NCBI GenBank assembly: GCA_016208305.1
Contig: JACQYI010000033.1
Location: forward strand, 372,001-436,000
Direction: 5' to 3'
DNA from: Oscillatoriophycideae cyanobacterium NC_groundwater_1537_Pr4_S-0.65um_50_18
GTDB taxonomy: Bacteria; Cyanobacteriota; Cyanobacteriia; Elainellales; Elainellaceae
DNA: 64,000 nucleotides
The translations under genes were made by a program, and so were the position numbers. A model generated the notes under the pieces. It did not search any database. It was not told where the DNA came from and was given only the letters and a program-made list of their open reading frames with translations. Below, piece by piece: positions 1 to 9,108 of this stretch. Every line of letters starts with the position of its first letter. The stretch's first letter is position 1.

Positions 1-7
1 TACGCGC

Positions 8-80
8 TTAGATCCAAATGGGTTATTTTTTGAAAGCCCCGCGTAGCGGGGCTTTCAAAAAATAACCCATTTGGATCTAA
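8..80. terminator. Perfect 35-bp inverted repeat with 3-nt loop
   Basis: The arms at 8-42 and 46-80 are exact reverse complements around the loop gta. The core is a GC-rich cccgc/gcggg stem, then six T on one arm and six A on the other. It lies just beyond the stop of the CHASE2 kinase gene, so it can end transcription from either side. A perfect 35-bp stem is far longer than a usual intrinsic terminator, so a palindromic repeat element is an alternative. Confidence 0.6.
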
Positions 81-107
81 CCTAATGAGGTAGGGGCAGC
101 ACAACCT

Positions 108-2528
108 TCAAAGCTGCGATTGCTCGGTCACTGGCTCGGTTGGAATGGTGCCGACAGGAATGGCGATCGTAAAGGTGGTTTTTTCCAAGGCGCTAGTCGC
201 CTGAATGGTTCCGCCCAAGTACTCCACTAATTTTTTGACTAAGGCCAATCCTAGCCCTGTGCCGCCTTGATTCCAGCGATCGCCGCTAGAAACGCGATAG
301 AACTTATCAAAGATTTTGTCCAGCTCTGTCTCAGGAATTTCAGATCCGGTGTTGCTGATCCGAAAAATGATCTGGGGTTCAGGGGTGGCATGGGTTGATT
401 CCACCTGGATTTCAATCTGGCCTTCTGGAGGGGTATATTTACAGGCATTATTAATTAGCTCTGCCAAAATTCTTTCCAAGCCGTTGCTGTCTGAAAACAG
501 AGAATTTAGGCCAGGTGTCATTTGCAGATGAAGCGTTTGTTGGCGAGCTCTTGCACGCTCATAAAAGGACTCCGTAAATTGAGGCAGCCAATCTTGCAAA
601 TGAATAACTTCTAGATCAGGAGTTTTTGCCCCAGCTTCTAAACGCTGCAAGTCGAGCAGATCATTAATCAAGCTAATTTCACGTGTACATTCATCTTCCA
701 AAATTTGCAGGTATCGGGCGCGGCGCTCATCAGAAGCTGCTAGCTGCAACATGCGAATGGCCATCCGCATATTGGTCATGGGCGTTCGCAACTCATGGGA
801 AACCGTACTGAGAAAATCATCCTTAAGCTGGCTGAGATGCTGCAATTCCTGCATTTGCTGCTGCAAGCTTTGCTCTACCTGTTTGCGGTTAGTGATTTCT
901 TCGAGCACCAGGAGCAGACCATCGAGCGGATTGACCTGATGAATGAGCGAACGAATTTCGTCATGGGATGAGGTGTTCAAGCCTGACGCATGAATAGACG
1001 TGCGATATGTCAGCGGCTCAAGCTTAAGTTCAAACCAGCGATCGCCCTGCTGAATCTCCCAAGATACAGGGCTATGGGCACTTTGCAGTAGATGCCAATG
1101 GTGCTGCCACTGGGTTTGGCTCAGCCATTGAGGAATGAGGCTCTCCAGCCGATCGCCAACTTGAACCTGCAAATGATGGGTTGCCGTGGGATTACAAAAC
1201 CAAATTGATCCGTCTAAATCAGCTGCTACCAAACCGAGCGACAGGCTGCGCGCCACAGCCGCCTGAGCCGATTGAGAACGCCCCAACTGATCTGCTAAAG
1301 CTGCTAATTTTTCCATCTGTGGCAGGTGCAGCGGTCTATTTTCACCTTTGAGACAGCCAGCCATCAAGCCAGTCTGTTCGGCTGACTCTTGCCGATCGCG
1401 CACGACCAAATCGCTGCGATAGGTTTGCCAAAGGCGATCGACCTCTTGCTGAAGCAGAGATCTAGCCTTGAGCTGCTGATTGAGCGCTACGGCTGCTGTG
1501 GTTAAAATCCATAGGGCGATCGGTGAAGCGACGGGAATCCAGAAGCCCCAGTGAAACATCACAACGCTGGCGATCCCCCACCCGCTGCACAGTCCGCCTA
1601 ACACAGCTAACTGACGCTCAAGCCGCCAGCGATACAGCGCCAGACTGATCCCCGAACCAGACAGCGCTAAACCGACGAGCAGCCAGCTTTCTGGCAAAAC
1701 CTTGAGAAAATTCTGTCGCAACAGATTATTAATCAGAGCCGCATGCAAGTACACATTCGTCGTGGGTGGACTCTGATTAAAGGGCGTTCGGAGGGCATCA
1801 AACCCGATCGCCGTAATGCCAACCACAACAATTTTGTCTCGGAGCTTATCGGCAGGAACTTGGTGTCGAAGGACATCTACATAGGAATAGGTGGGTGCTG
1901 TTGACGTAGATCCTGGCCAGTTGATCCAAAGGGGTTGACTCAGATCTGGTTCGGGCACAATTTCTGCCACCAGGCTATAAACTTGAGTCGCGGCTAACCC
2001 CAAGGCAGGAACTTCCTGCACCTGTGGTTCAATCTGGCGAGTCAGCCCATCTCGATCTTGCCGCTGGTAGATATGTCCTTGGTTTGCCGCTGCTTCTTGC
2101 AAAATTGGGCTTGGCAACAGCGGAGCTCCCATTGAGTCCCAGGCTTGAGCCAAGACGACTCGCCCCTGCTGGTTCATCGCTTCTGCCAGAGCCAGATCCT
2201 CTGGACTGGGTTCTGAGAGTAAGATATCTAAAACGACCGTACTGACCTCTGCTTGGGTCAAGTTCTGCAATAGCTCGGTATACCGTTGGCGCGACCAGGG
2301 AAATTGCCCCAAGCTTTTTAAGCTGGGTTCATCAATGGCGATTACGACCACCCGGTCATCCCAGGAGGTTGGTCCTCTCAAGCGAAACAACATGCTATGG
2401 GCTAGAGAATCCAAAGATTGCCATGTCCCTAGTTTCAGCAGGCCGATAATGACCACAGAAGCAAGACTACCAGGCAGAATGGGTTCTGCATTCTGCCAGA
2501 CCTGGTGTAGAGCGCGCCGCCATCTCAT
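108..2528 (-). CDS. CHASE2-domain sensor histidine kinase
   Basis: Membrane sensor kinase of 806 residues. A first membrane segment (about 18-34) is followed by an extracellular CHASE2 sensor domain (about 40-275), three more membrane segments (about 282-348), a PAS-like region (about 420-550), then HisKA and HATPase_c. The phospho-acceptor motif SHELRTP is at 577-583 (His578), the N box around 688-699, FDKFYR at 740-745 and GGTGLGLAL at 755-763. No receiver domain is attached and no response regulator lies nearby, so its partner must be elsewhere. It is the last gene of a minus-strand unit with the SPOR-like and FecR-domain genes. The ligand is unknown. The assignment rests on family motifs and is firm at domain level. 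Confidence 0.93.
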   Translation of the reverse strand: MRWRRALHQVWQNAEPILPGSLASVVIIGLLKLGTWQSLDSLAHSMLFRLRGPTSWDDRVVVIAIDEPSLKSLGQFPWSRQRYTELLQNLTQAEVSTVVLDILLSEPSPEDLALAEAMNQQGRVVLAQAWDSMGAPLLPSPILQEAAANQGHIYQRQDRDGLTRQIEPQVQEVPALGLAATQVYSLVAEIVPEPDLSQPLWINWPGSTSTAPTYSYVDVLRHQVPADKLRDKIVVVGITAIGFDALRTPFNQSPPTTNVYLHAALINNLLRQNFLKVLPESWLLVGLALSGSGISLALYRWRLERQLAVLGGLCSGWGIASVVMFHWGFWIPVASPIALWILTTAAVALNQQLKARSLLQQEVDRLWQTYRSDLVVRDRQESAEQTGLMAGCLKGENRPLHLPQMEKLAALADQLGRSQSAQAAVARSLSLGLVAADLDGSIWFCNPTATHHLQVQVGDRLESLIPQWLSQTQWQHHWHLLQSAHSPVSWEIQQGDRWFELKLEPLTYRTSIHASGLNTSSHDEIRSLIHQVNPLDGLLLVLEEITNRKQVEQSLQQQMQELQHLSQLKDDFLSTVSHELRTPMTNMRMAIRMLQLAASDERRARYLQILEDECTREISLINDLLDLQRLEAGAKTPDLEVIHLQDWLPQFTESFYERARARQQTLHLQMTPGLNSLFSDSNGLERILAELINNACKYTPPEGQIEIQVESTHATPEPQIIFRISNTGSEIPETELDKIFDKFYRVSSGDRWNQGGTGLGLALVKKLVEYLGGTIQATSALEKTTFTIAIPVGTIPTEPVTEQSQL

Positions 2529-2644
2529 CTGCCTGCCGTCCTTCAGTGATGGGCATGTTTGGCCATTGACTTGTCTGAAAAGGCATAAAGCAAGCTTTTA
2601 GAACAATCAACAGCGAGCCTGGAATAGTACTTCCCGGAGATAGC

Positions 2645-3118
2645 TTACGGAAGATATATGACCCTTGTCTCTAGATTCAGGGTGCGCAAGTAGCGAGACA
2701 AAGCCTCGGCAGTCGATCGCTGCGGAAAAGCTCCAGCGCGAATATAAGTCCCGACTCGCGATCGAGTTTGGAATGCGTCAGGTACACATTGACGCACAGT
2801 GTCTAAAGTTACATCATCTTGATTCAGTACGGCAACTACGTAGGGGGCATCGGGTATCTTTCCGAGTGTAATTACGGTTGCTTGGGCGACGCTGCTGGGT
2901 TCAGATTCATCTAGCTCAGACTCCTCTGGTTCAAATTCATCAAGTTCATCCTCACCTAGCTGAGGCAGCGATTCAGGCGCGCTCTGCTGTACAGCATTGT
3001 GGAAGGTGCAGAGTTCAGAGGAGTCAGAAGTTTGAGCGGATGCTGGCGTGCTCCAAGTGACGAGAGCTGTGGCTATGGCGATCGCCCCTAGAGAGACTTG
3101 AGTCCTTTGAGTAACCAT
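2645..3118 (-). CDS. Secreted SPOR-like domain protein
   Basis: Small exported protein of 157 residues from the ATG at 3118. A longer reading to a TTG at 3154 would overlap the FecR gene by 11 bases but has no ribosome site in front. Residues 1-29 form a signal peptide ending in ASA. A Glu/Asp-rich stretch follows, then a C-terminal part with the look of a SPOR or related two-strand fold, including GTYIRAGAFPQRSTAEALS. Many cyanobacterial exported proteins end this way. It sits 26 bases after the FecR-domain gene and before the CHASE2 kinase, so the three are probably cotranscribed. The function is unknown; SPOR domains usually bind peptidoglycan. Confidence 0.75.
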   Translation of the reverse strand: MVTQRTQVSLGAIAIATALVTWSTPASAQTSDSSELCTFHNAVQQSAPESLPQLGEDELDEFEPEESELDESEPSSVAQATVITLGKIPDAPYVVAVLNQDDVTLDTVRQCVPDAFQTRSRVGTYIRAGAFPQRSTAEALSRYLRTLNLETRVIYLP

Positions 3119-3143
3119 TTGAAAAACGCTCAACGTAGTGTAG

Positions 3144-4037
3144 TTAGGGAACAAGGAGGTTATAAACTTGTCGGGTGCCCAAGGGTGTAATGACTGTTAC
3201 TTCAATCTGTCGATCGCGCGACAAGGGGATTTGCAGGTCAAATTCGCCACTGCGACTAGTATCGTGAGGTTCACCGTCAATTACTAGCAAATTGACGGGA
3301 TCAATCTGACCTACAAGCTTTACTGCTCTATTGCCTAGGCCACCTCGCCCCACCACCGCAAAATATTGGATATCCAAAGAAGGATCATCCTTGAGAGGGC
3401 TAGGCGGTGAAGGTGGCTCTCCCGGAACGATGAGACTTTGGAGATTGGCATCGACTTGAACGCTTTCACCTTGAGCTGAGGCAAAAACGCTGCCTTCAAG
3501 GGTGGCGACGCCTGTCGTGCCGCTGGGCTGAACGCTCACCCCAAACTCGGTGCCTCTGACTCCGCTGACTCCCGCAGGCGTCTGAATTTCTAACTCAGAG
3601 CCGCGATGGGTAAACGGGCGCACTCGGAACTGCACTTGCCCACCCGTTACTTCTAATCGAGTAATTTTTCCCCCATCACCTGCAATGTCTAATTCCTGCA
3701 CCTGCAAGGTGGTGTTTTCTGAAACGTTGATGGTGCCGATACCTGTGTCTACAACCAGTCTGGCGCTAGAATTCCGGCCTGTAATTAGAGCATCTCCTAC
3801 AGACTCAAGACAGTTATGAATCTCAGCAGGTTTAGAGCTTTGCCCCCGACGATAGGTGACGCTTCCCTCTATCTGCCGCACCTCTAAGCAGCGATCGACT
3901 CTAACTGGCAAGGTTTGCTGAGCTGTTGCTCCTGCGGCAGCAGAGATGAGAATGACCAGACCCCATAGCGTCACCCGTGGTTTAAAACGAGAAGATGTAT
4001 GATCTGTAGGAGGCTTTGTAAAAGGCGTTAACTGCAC
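3144..4037 (-). CDS. FecR-domain periplasmic protein
   Basis: Exported protein of 297 residues, GTG start at 4037. Residues about 22-40 form the hydrophobic core of a signal sequence ending in ATAQ. The FecR fold covers about 60-210 and contains the family hallmark TPAGVSGVRGTEFGV. A proline-rich hinge (PGEPPSPPSP) leads to a beta-rich C-terminal domain of about 75 residues. FecR domains act at the membrane in signal relay or cell-envelope binding. In cyanobacteria they are frequently seen beside CHASE2 proteins, as here (this last point is from memory). It is the first gene of the unit. Confidence 0.85.
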   Translation of the reverse strand: MQLTPFTKPPTDHTSSRFKPRVTLWGLVILISAAAGATAQQTLPVRVDRCLEVRQIEGSVTYRRGQSSKPAEIHNCLESVGDALITGRNSSARLVVDTGIGTINVSENTTLQVQELDIAGDGGKITRLEVTGGQVQFRVRPFTHRGSELEIQTPAGVSGVRGTEFGVSVQPSGTTGVATLEGSVFASAQGESVQVDANLQSLIVPGEPPSPPSPLKDDPSLDIQYFAVVGRGGLGNRAVKLVGQIDPVNLLVIDGEPHDTSRSGEFDLQIPLSRDRQIEVTVITPLGTRQVYNLLVP

Positions 4038-4454
4038 GGTTGAAAAGGGTTTTCAAAGAATTTAAACGTTGTGCGCGATCCTAGAATGTCATTCAGAATG
4101 TGCGGTTTATTTTTGCCAGGGTGACTCAGCACGCTTGATCAACACTAAACAGCAAGTCCAAAATAGTTCTATCTTTCACGTCATCCCTATAAAGATAGAC
4201 TCCTGGGGGTTTCGTCAGATCAATTCCAAACAAATTTACATCTGAATTGATCCATGTGTCGGAGAGCTGCGCTGAGAGAAGGAATTTTTAAAGCTCAGTA
4301 TCGAATATCTCTGGGGGTGTGTTTTAAGGAAAAATACCTCTTTGGGGCAGGCTAGAAGTTTTAGCCCTCAATCTGAGAATGTTATTTTTAAGGAAGTTGC
4401 AAAATCCACTGGAGCGTTTTGCGACTCTTAAAGATCTAAGAACTTAGCTTGATA
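4038..4454. other. Intergenic region between divergent fecR-like and GAF genes
   Basis: A 417-bp gap between divergently transcribed genes, so it should hold promoters for both. I see A/T-rich stretches but no convincing -35/-10 pair, operator or RNA gene. No ORF longer than a few dozen codons is credible. Confidence 0.5.
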
Positions 4455-4994
4455 ATGCGAACGGAATCCAACCCCCAGTTTGATTTTTTACCTCAGGGTT
4501 CTGATCACAACAGCCTCAAGCGTGTGCTGGGTCATCTAAGCCACACGCTTGAGCGCGATGCCCTCGTTCAGCAGACAACCCACGATTTGCGTGAAGCGCT
4601 TCAGGTCGATCGCGTGGTTCTCTATTACTTTTACAGCCAATGGAAAGGCCAAGTCACCTTTGAGTCGTTGAGTTCTCCAGATTATTCGATTTATGGGTCT
4701 ACAGGCCCTGATGGGTGCTTCAACGATGAATATGCGGCGCTATATATAGCAGGGCGAGTCAGGGCGATCGCCAATGTTGAGCAAGAGCCAATTGCCGATT
4801 GCCACCGCGAGTTTTTGCGCCAAATTGGTGTGCAGGCAAACTTAGTGGTGCCTATCTTGACCGCCAAGGGGCTGTGGGGCTTGCTAACGGCGCACCACTG
4901 CCAATCTCCTCGCGAGTGGACGGCAGCCGATATCGATCGCATGAGCGCAGGTGCACAAACTTTGGCAACGGCTCCGGCTGTTCTGATGGGTTAG
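4455..4994 (+). CDS. Stand-alone DXCF-type cyanobacteriochrome GAF protein
   Basis: Single GAF domain of 179 residues from the ATG at 4455; a TTG two codons upstream is less likely. It carries both cysteines of DXCF cyanobacteriochromes: DGCF at 86-89 (Cys88) and the canonical chromophore cysteine in DCHREF (Cys116, His117). The 28-residue spacing equals that between Cys494 and Cys522 of TePixJ (from memory). The flanking text NLVVPILTAKGLWGLLTAHH is typical of bilin-binding GAFs. Such proteins bind phycocyanobilin or phycoviolobilin and sense blue/green light. No kinase, GGDEF or methyl-accepting domain is attached, so output would need a partner. It is followed by chlI but is probably a separate transcript. 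Confidence 0.85.
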   Translation: MRTESNPQFDFLPQGSDHNSLKRVLGHLSHTLERDALVQQTTHDLREALQVDRVVLYYFYSQWKGQVTFESLSSPDYSIYGSTGPDGCFNDEYAALYIAGRVRAIANVEQEPIADCHREFLRQIGVQANLVVPILTAKGLWGLLTAHHCQSPREWTAADIDRMSAGAQTLATAPAVLMG

Positions 4995-5122
4995 TCCCAT
5001 ATAGGTCAAGCGTCTATCTCGGATCGCCAATTAATTAAAAAGACGCGATCGTGGCAATGTCCGGCTTGTGTCAAAATGAGAAACAGTCATTAATGTTTCT
5101 TTAGCATTTTAGGTTTAGAGCT

Positions 5123-6223
5123 GTGAGTCCTACGGTTGCCGCCCCAAAAGTCGCTCGTCGTGCTGTGTTTCCCTTCACGGCGATCGTCGGTCAAGAAGAA
5201 ATGAAGCTAGCGCTATTGCTAAATGTGATTGATCCCAAAATTGGTGGGGTGATGATCATGGGCGATCGCGGTACGGGCAAATCCACGACGATTCGCGCCT
5301 TGGCAGATGTGCTGCCTGCTATTGAAGTTGTGGAAGGCGATCCGTTTAACAGCCATCCTAGCGACTCTGGCCTCATGAGCGATGTGGTAAAACAGCGACT
5401 TGAAACGGGGGAAACCTTGCCGCTGGCTCAGAAAAAAGTGCCGATGATTGATCTGCCCTTAGGCGCAACCGAAGATCGCGTTTGCGGCACGATCGATATT
5501 GAAAAAGCTTTGTCTGAAGGCGTGAAAGCCTTTGAGCCAGGTCTGCTCGCTCAGGCCAATCGCGGTATTCTCTACGTTGATGAAGTCAACTTGCTGGATG
5601 ACCACTTAGTAGATGTGCTACTCGACTCAGCAGCCTCTGGTTGGAATACCGTAGAGCGTGAAGGCATCTCGATTCGCCACCCAGCTCGGTTTGTCCTGGT
5701 TGGCTCTGGCAACCCTGAAGAAGGGGAACTGCGGCCTCAACTGCTCGATCGCTTTGGTCTGCATGCCGAGATTCGCACGGTCAAAGATCCGGCGCTGCGG
5801 GTGCAAATTGTGGAACAGCGATCGGAGTTTGACCAAGAGCCGGAAGCTTTTCTAGAGGCATACCGTCCGCAGCAGGAAGAGTTGCAGCAGCGGTTGGTGG
5901 GGGCACAGCAGCGCCTTCGATCTGTGACGATCGACCATGACTTAAAGATTAAAATTTCTCAGGTTTGCTCAGAGTTAGATGTAGATGGCCTGCGTGGCGA
6001 TATTGTCACCAACCGCACAGCCAAGGCGCTGACGGCGCTGGATGGACGGACTGAAGTGACAGTAGACGACATTAAGCGGGTGATTGTGATGGCGCTGCGG
6101 CATCGTCTGCGCAAAGATCCTCTAGAGTCGATCGATTCTGGCTACAAGGTCGGTAAGGTGTTTGACCAGGTGTTTGGCCTTGTAGAATCCAACACAGAAA
6201 CGCCCCAAAACGGTAAAAAGTAG
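5123..6223 (+). CDS. chlI: Magnesium chelatase ATPase subunit I
   Basis: AAA+ ATPase subunit of protoporphyrin IX magnesium chelatase, the first committed step of chlorophyll synthesis; it works with ChlD and ChlH. Length 366 residues, GTG start at 5123. Walker A GDRGTGKS is at 47-54, the family signature [15 protein letters not shown] at 113-127, and Walker B ILYVDE at 149-154. The arginine-finger and lid regions follow and the sequence is full length. ChlH and ChlD are not in the window. Two hairpins follow the gene (6273-6309 and 6346-6374). Confidence 0.98.
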   Translation: MSPTVAAPKVARRAVFPFTAIVGQEEMKLALLLNVIDPKIGGVMIMGDRGTGKSTTIRALADVLPAIEVVEGDPFNSHPSDSGLMSDVVKQRLETGETLPLAQKKVPMIDLPLGATEDRVCGTIDIEKALSEGVKAFEPGLLAQANRGILYVDEVNLLDDHLVDVLLDSAASGWNTVEREGISIRHPARFVLVGSGNPEEGELRPQLLDRFGLHAEIRTVKDPALRVQIVEQRSEFDQEPEAFLEAYRPQQEELQQRLVGAQQRLRSVTIDHDLKIKISQVCSELDVDGLRGDIVTNRTAKALTALDGRTEVTVDDIKRVIVMALRHRLRKDPLESIDSGYKVGKVFDQVFGLVESNTETPQNGKK

Positions 6224-6272
6224 CCTTATCGGGCAAGCCGATCAAGGTTAGCCTTAGCCTTTACTTTTAGGA

Positions 6273-6309
6273 CATTTTTGTGGGCGCGCGGAGCGCGCCC
6301 ACAAAAATG
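6273..6309. repeat. Perfect 17-bp palindrome after chlI (dispersed family)
   Basis: The arms at 6273-6289 and 6293-6309 are exact reverse complements with the loop gga. The motif runs aggacatttttgtgggcgcg and back. A diverged relative lies at 56838-56880 and a possible third at 21471-21510, so it looks like a repeat family rather than only a chlI terminator. Confidence 0.6.
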
Positions 6310-6345
6310 CCTCAGCTCTAACACTTGTGACTATAGCTATATGTA

Positions 6346-6374
6346 TGAAAAGGGGCGCAAAGCGCCCCTTTTCA
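6346..6374. terminator. Bidirectional terminator between chlI and devA
   Basis: A 13-bp perfect stem (tgaaaaggggcgc / gcgccccttttca) with the loop aaa. It sits between convergent chlI and devA, and the A/T ends give U-rich tails in either direction. Confidence 0.7.
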
Positions 6375-6396
6375 CTGATGAGATTTGCCAGATGCA

Positions 6397-7200
6397 TTAC
6401 GCAGAAAACGAGTGATTAACGGCGGTAGAGCTGTTTTGCAACATGCCGTCTTCTAGATAGGTGACGCGATCGGCCACATCAATAATGCGGGGATCATGGG
6501 TCACCATGAGTACAGTGCGACCGCTCTCTTTAGCCAGCTTTCGCAGAAGGTTAATCACGGCATGGCCGCTCTGAGAGTCGAGAGAAGCGGTCGGTTCATC
6601 GGCCATGATAATTTGCGGATTGCCTGCCAAAGCCCTAGCGATCGCCACGCGCTGCTTCTGTCCGCCTGAGAGGTCACGAGGATGCTTGTGAGCGCGATCG
6701 GCAAGACCGACCTGATCCAGCAGATGCAGGGCTTCTTTACGGGCTGCTTTACCTTTGATCCCTTTCATATCCAAAGCGATTTCAACGTTTTCCACCACCG
6801 TTAGCGCTGGAAATAGGTTGAACTCCTGAAAAATGAAGCCAATATTGTGGAGGCGGAATTTCGCCAACTGCGCCCGATTCATCCGGGTGAGATCCTGCCC
6901 TAGCAGGCAAACGCTCCCCGCAGATGGAGTTAGAATGCCGCCCAGAATAGAGAGCAGCGTCGTTTTGCCTGAGCCAGAAGGACCCATCAGGAGCTGAATA
7001 TCGCCCCGATTCACATCCAGATTGATGTCCTTTAGCCCATAGAATTTTTGTGTTCCGTTCTGGAACACCATCTCAACACCCCGCGCCACGATCGCCTTCG
7101 CTCCGGCCTTGAAGGGGTCAGCGGCTTCCATGCACTGACCCGCTGCCTTCGTCGCTGGTGCAGACAAATTCATTTGAAAGTTAATCGGTGTAGCAGTCAT
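6397..7200 (-). CDS. devA: DevA-family ABC transporter ATP-binding protein
   Basis: Cytoplasmic ATPase of a DevBCA-type exporter, 267 residues. Walker A GPSGSGKT at 73-80, Q-loop near 125, signature LSGGQKQR at 177-184, Walker B IIMADEPT at 197-204, and the switch His at 235. The text just after the Q-loop (FIFQEFNLFPALTVVENVEI) is typical of the DevA/MacB/LolD group. In heterocyst formers DevBCA exports glycolipids; related sets in other cyanobacteria export other envelope lipids. The permease devC lies upstream on the same strand, but 469 bases away and with no devB membrane-fusion gene beside it. Cotranscription is therefore uncertain. Confidence 0.88.
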   Translation of the reverse strand: MTATPINFQMNLSAPATKAAGQCMEAADPFKAGAKAIVARGVEMVFQNGTQKFYGLKDINLDVNRGDIQLLMGPSGSGKTTLLSILGGILTPSAGSVCLLGQDLTRMNRAQLAKFRLHNIGFIFQEFNLFPALTVVENVEIALDMKGIKGKAARKEALHLLDQVGLADRAHKHPRDLSGGQKQRVAIARALAGNPQIIMADEPTASLDSQSGHAVINLLRKLAKESGRTVLMVTHDPRIIDVADRVTYLEDGMLQNSSTAVNHSFSA

Positions 7201-7669
7201 GATTGCAGTTCGATGGATGAGATATAGGGTTGGGAGAGGGCAGAATCAGGCAGATAAGCGATGGTGAAGAAGGCTGAGGCTGTTTTGGCTAGGCTATGGT
7301 GCAAGATGGCTTAGGATTAGTCAGTCGTAGAGAGGCTGGAAGGAAGACTATGACTCCCGGACGGGGTAAGGGCGTTCTTTGTTTCTACGGCTTGTCGAGT
7401 GCAGGTTTCGCAAAATTGAAATCTCTAAAGGCGAATTTTTAAAATTCAGGCTGATTGTATGCGCTGCTTATTTCATCGGGGTCTACTTCAATTTTTATGC
7501 TTGGCAGCTTCTTGTGCCCTAGAAAATCATTACGAATTTGTTAATACTTTGTAACGCTCATAAGACCATTATTCCATTTGCAAAGGCTAGAGTTAACAGG
7601 CTGAAATTCATAGAGGTGTATCTTCATGGAAGGTCGGCATTTTATGAATTAAGATTTGTATCTCATAAA
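7201..7669. other. Long gap between devC and devA
   Basis: 469 bp without a credible gene; a 64-codon frame at 7538-7732 runs into devC from the wrong side. It includes a 15-bp palindrome, gaatttttaaaattc, at 7433-7447, and A/T-rich DNA toward the devC stop. Genes of this exporter type are normally packed tightly, so this gap may hold a separate devA promoter. No NtcA-like GTA-N8-TAC site was found. Confidence 0.5.
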
Positions 7670-8911
7670 TCAAGATTTAAAGACAATGGCTGGATCAACC
7701 CGAGTCACCTTTTGGATGGCAAACAGCGCTGAGCCGACACACATGAAAACGGTGATGCCAAAAATGCCTACTGCTGCGATCGGAGTCACCAAGATCGTGA
7801 TGCCCTGAGTCGCAAATGTCCAGGCTCCCAGACCGATGCAAAGCCCCAGACTGGGAACGTAGCCCATGACTGACATCAGCAGGGCTTGCTGGATGATAAT
7901 GCCATAGACAACGCGATCGGGAACGCCCATTGCCTTGAGGGTGGCAAACTCCTTCAGGTGATCGGCAACCGAAGAATAAAGAATCTGTCCTACGATTACC
8001 ATACCGACGATGACGCCGACTGTAGCCCCTAATCCCAATATGAAGCCAATGCCCGTCCGCTGCACCCAGTAATTTCGCGTCCGGGACGCCATCTCTTGGC
8101 GCGTATAGGCACGGGTGTCAGGCAAGGCTTCCTCTAGCTTCTGTTTGAGCGCCTGAAGATCTTGACCGGGCTGTGCCTGAACCAGAATATAGCTGATGGC
8201 ATCGGTAGAGGTTAGCGGCATGGGTTGCAGCGAAGCAGGGTTAGAACCTGCCGACGGCTGGTAAACGTTCGTACATTGAAACTTTTCTTCTTGCATACGG
8301 CAGTTGAGGTTTGCCGTTCGGTTGCCTGTGGCATATGCCTTAGCATTTTCGAGAGAGCTAAACAGAAAGGTGCCAGAGGCGATCGATTGCACATCTGTGG
8401 TCAACCCCACCAGCTTGACGCTGAGGGAACCGATGGTTGCTGTTTCGCCCACTTGCGTCACATCTAAACTGTCTAGGTTCGTGGCATCTGTAATCACGGT
8501 GTAGGGCTGCTTGAGATCTGCGAGGTTGCCCTGCGTCACTTCAAAAGGCTTGAACAGCGTTCCAGCAGAATCAAAGCCAAACAGCCGCACCGAGGTAATT
8601 TTGCCCTGAGGACTGCGCCAGGTGCCGCCGCTGAGGAGCAAAGCTTCGGCTCGCTGTACCCCTTCGACCTGTTGAGCCTGCTGCAGGAAGGCGGCAGAAA
8701 TCGGCAGCGTTAGCTCTAACCCAACCATGTCTTGGTTAGCGACCCAAATATCGGCTTCAGAGCGATCGATCAAAATACCTGTCGATCGCGTAAACCCGTT
8801 GAGAATCCCCGTTTGGATAGTCACCAGACTCACAGCAAACATGATGCCCGCCTGCGCCACCAGCAGTCGAGGAATGTCCTCAAATAGGTTTTTGCGTGCG
8901 ATGGATGCCAT
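7670..8911 (-). CDS. devC: DevC-type ABC transporter permease
   Basis: Membrane subunit of 413 residues with MacB/FtsX-like layout: one membrane segment near the N terminus (about 18-38), a large periplasmic domain (about 40-270), and three C-terminal membrane segments (about 285-410). The N-terminal ARKNLFEDIPRLLVAQAGI and the segment LKEFATLKAMGVPDRVVY match the DevC family. It should pair with the DevA ATPase downstream. The devB adaptor gene that usually precedes devC is absent: the neighbour upstream is an unrelated flavoprotein. Confidence 0.88.
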   Translation of the reverse strand: MASIARKNLFEDIPRLLVAQAGIMFAVSLVTIQTGILNGFTRSTGILIDRSEADIWVANQDMVGLELTLPISAAFLQQAQQVEGVQRAEALLLSGGTWRSPQGKITSVRLFGFDSAGTLFKPFEVTQGNLADLKQPYTVITDATNLDSLDVTQVGETATIGSLSVKLVGLTTDVQSIASGTFLFSSLENAKAYATGNRTANLNCRMQEEKFQCTNVYQPSAGSNPASLQPMPLTSTDAISYILVQAQPGQDLQALKQKLEEALPDTRAYTRQEMASRTRNYWVQRTGIGFILGLGATVGVIVGMVIVGQILYSSVADHLKEFATLKAMGVPDRVVYGIIIQQALLMSVMGYVPSLGLCIGLGAWTFATQGITILVTPIAAVGIFGITVFMCVGSALFAIQKVTRVDPAIVFKS

Positions 8912-9000
8912 GACTCTTAACTTAAAGAAAACCTGTGAATGGTAGGTGACGCTCTATTGAATTTATCGTGTCCCATTGTCATTAGGGGGGAAGTTGTGAC

Positions 9001-9107
9001 AGTGAGGTGGGGTGGATGGGGAGTGAGGGAGGGAGTGAGGGAGGGAGGGAGGGCTTTATCCCTATCCATCTACCCACTCACCCACTCACCCACTACCCAC
9101 TCACCCA
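9001..9107. repeat. Purine/pyrimidine tandem tracts with G-quadruplex pattern
   Basis: Plus-strand repeats of gggagtga/gggaggga (about 9001-9053) face ccactcac-type repeats (about 9069-9107), so the halves can also fold back on each other. Six GGG runs fall in 9027-9053 with loops of 1-5 bases, which fits a G-quadruplex. It lies upstream of devC and directly against the stop codon of the flavoprotein gene. Confidence 0.7.
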
Positions 9108-9108
9108 C

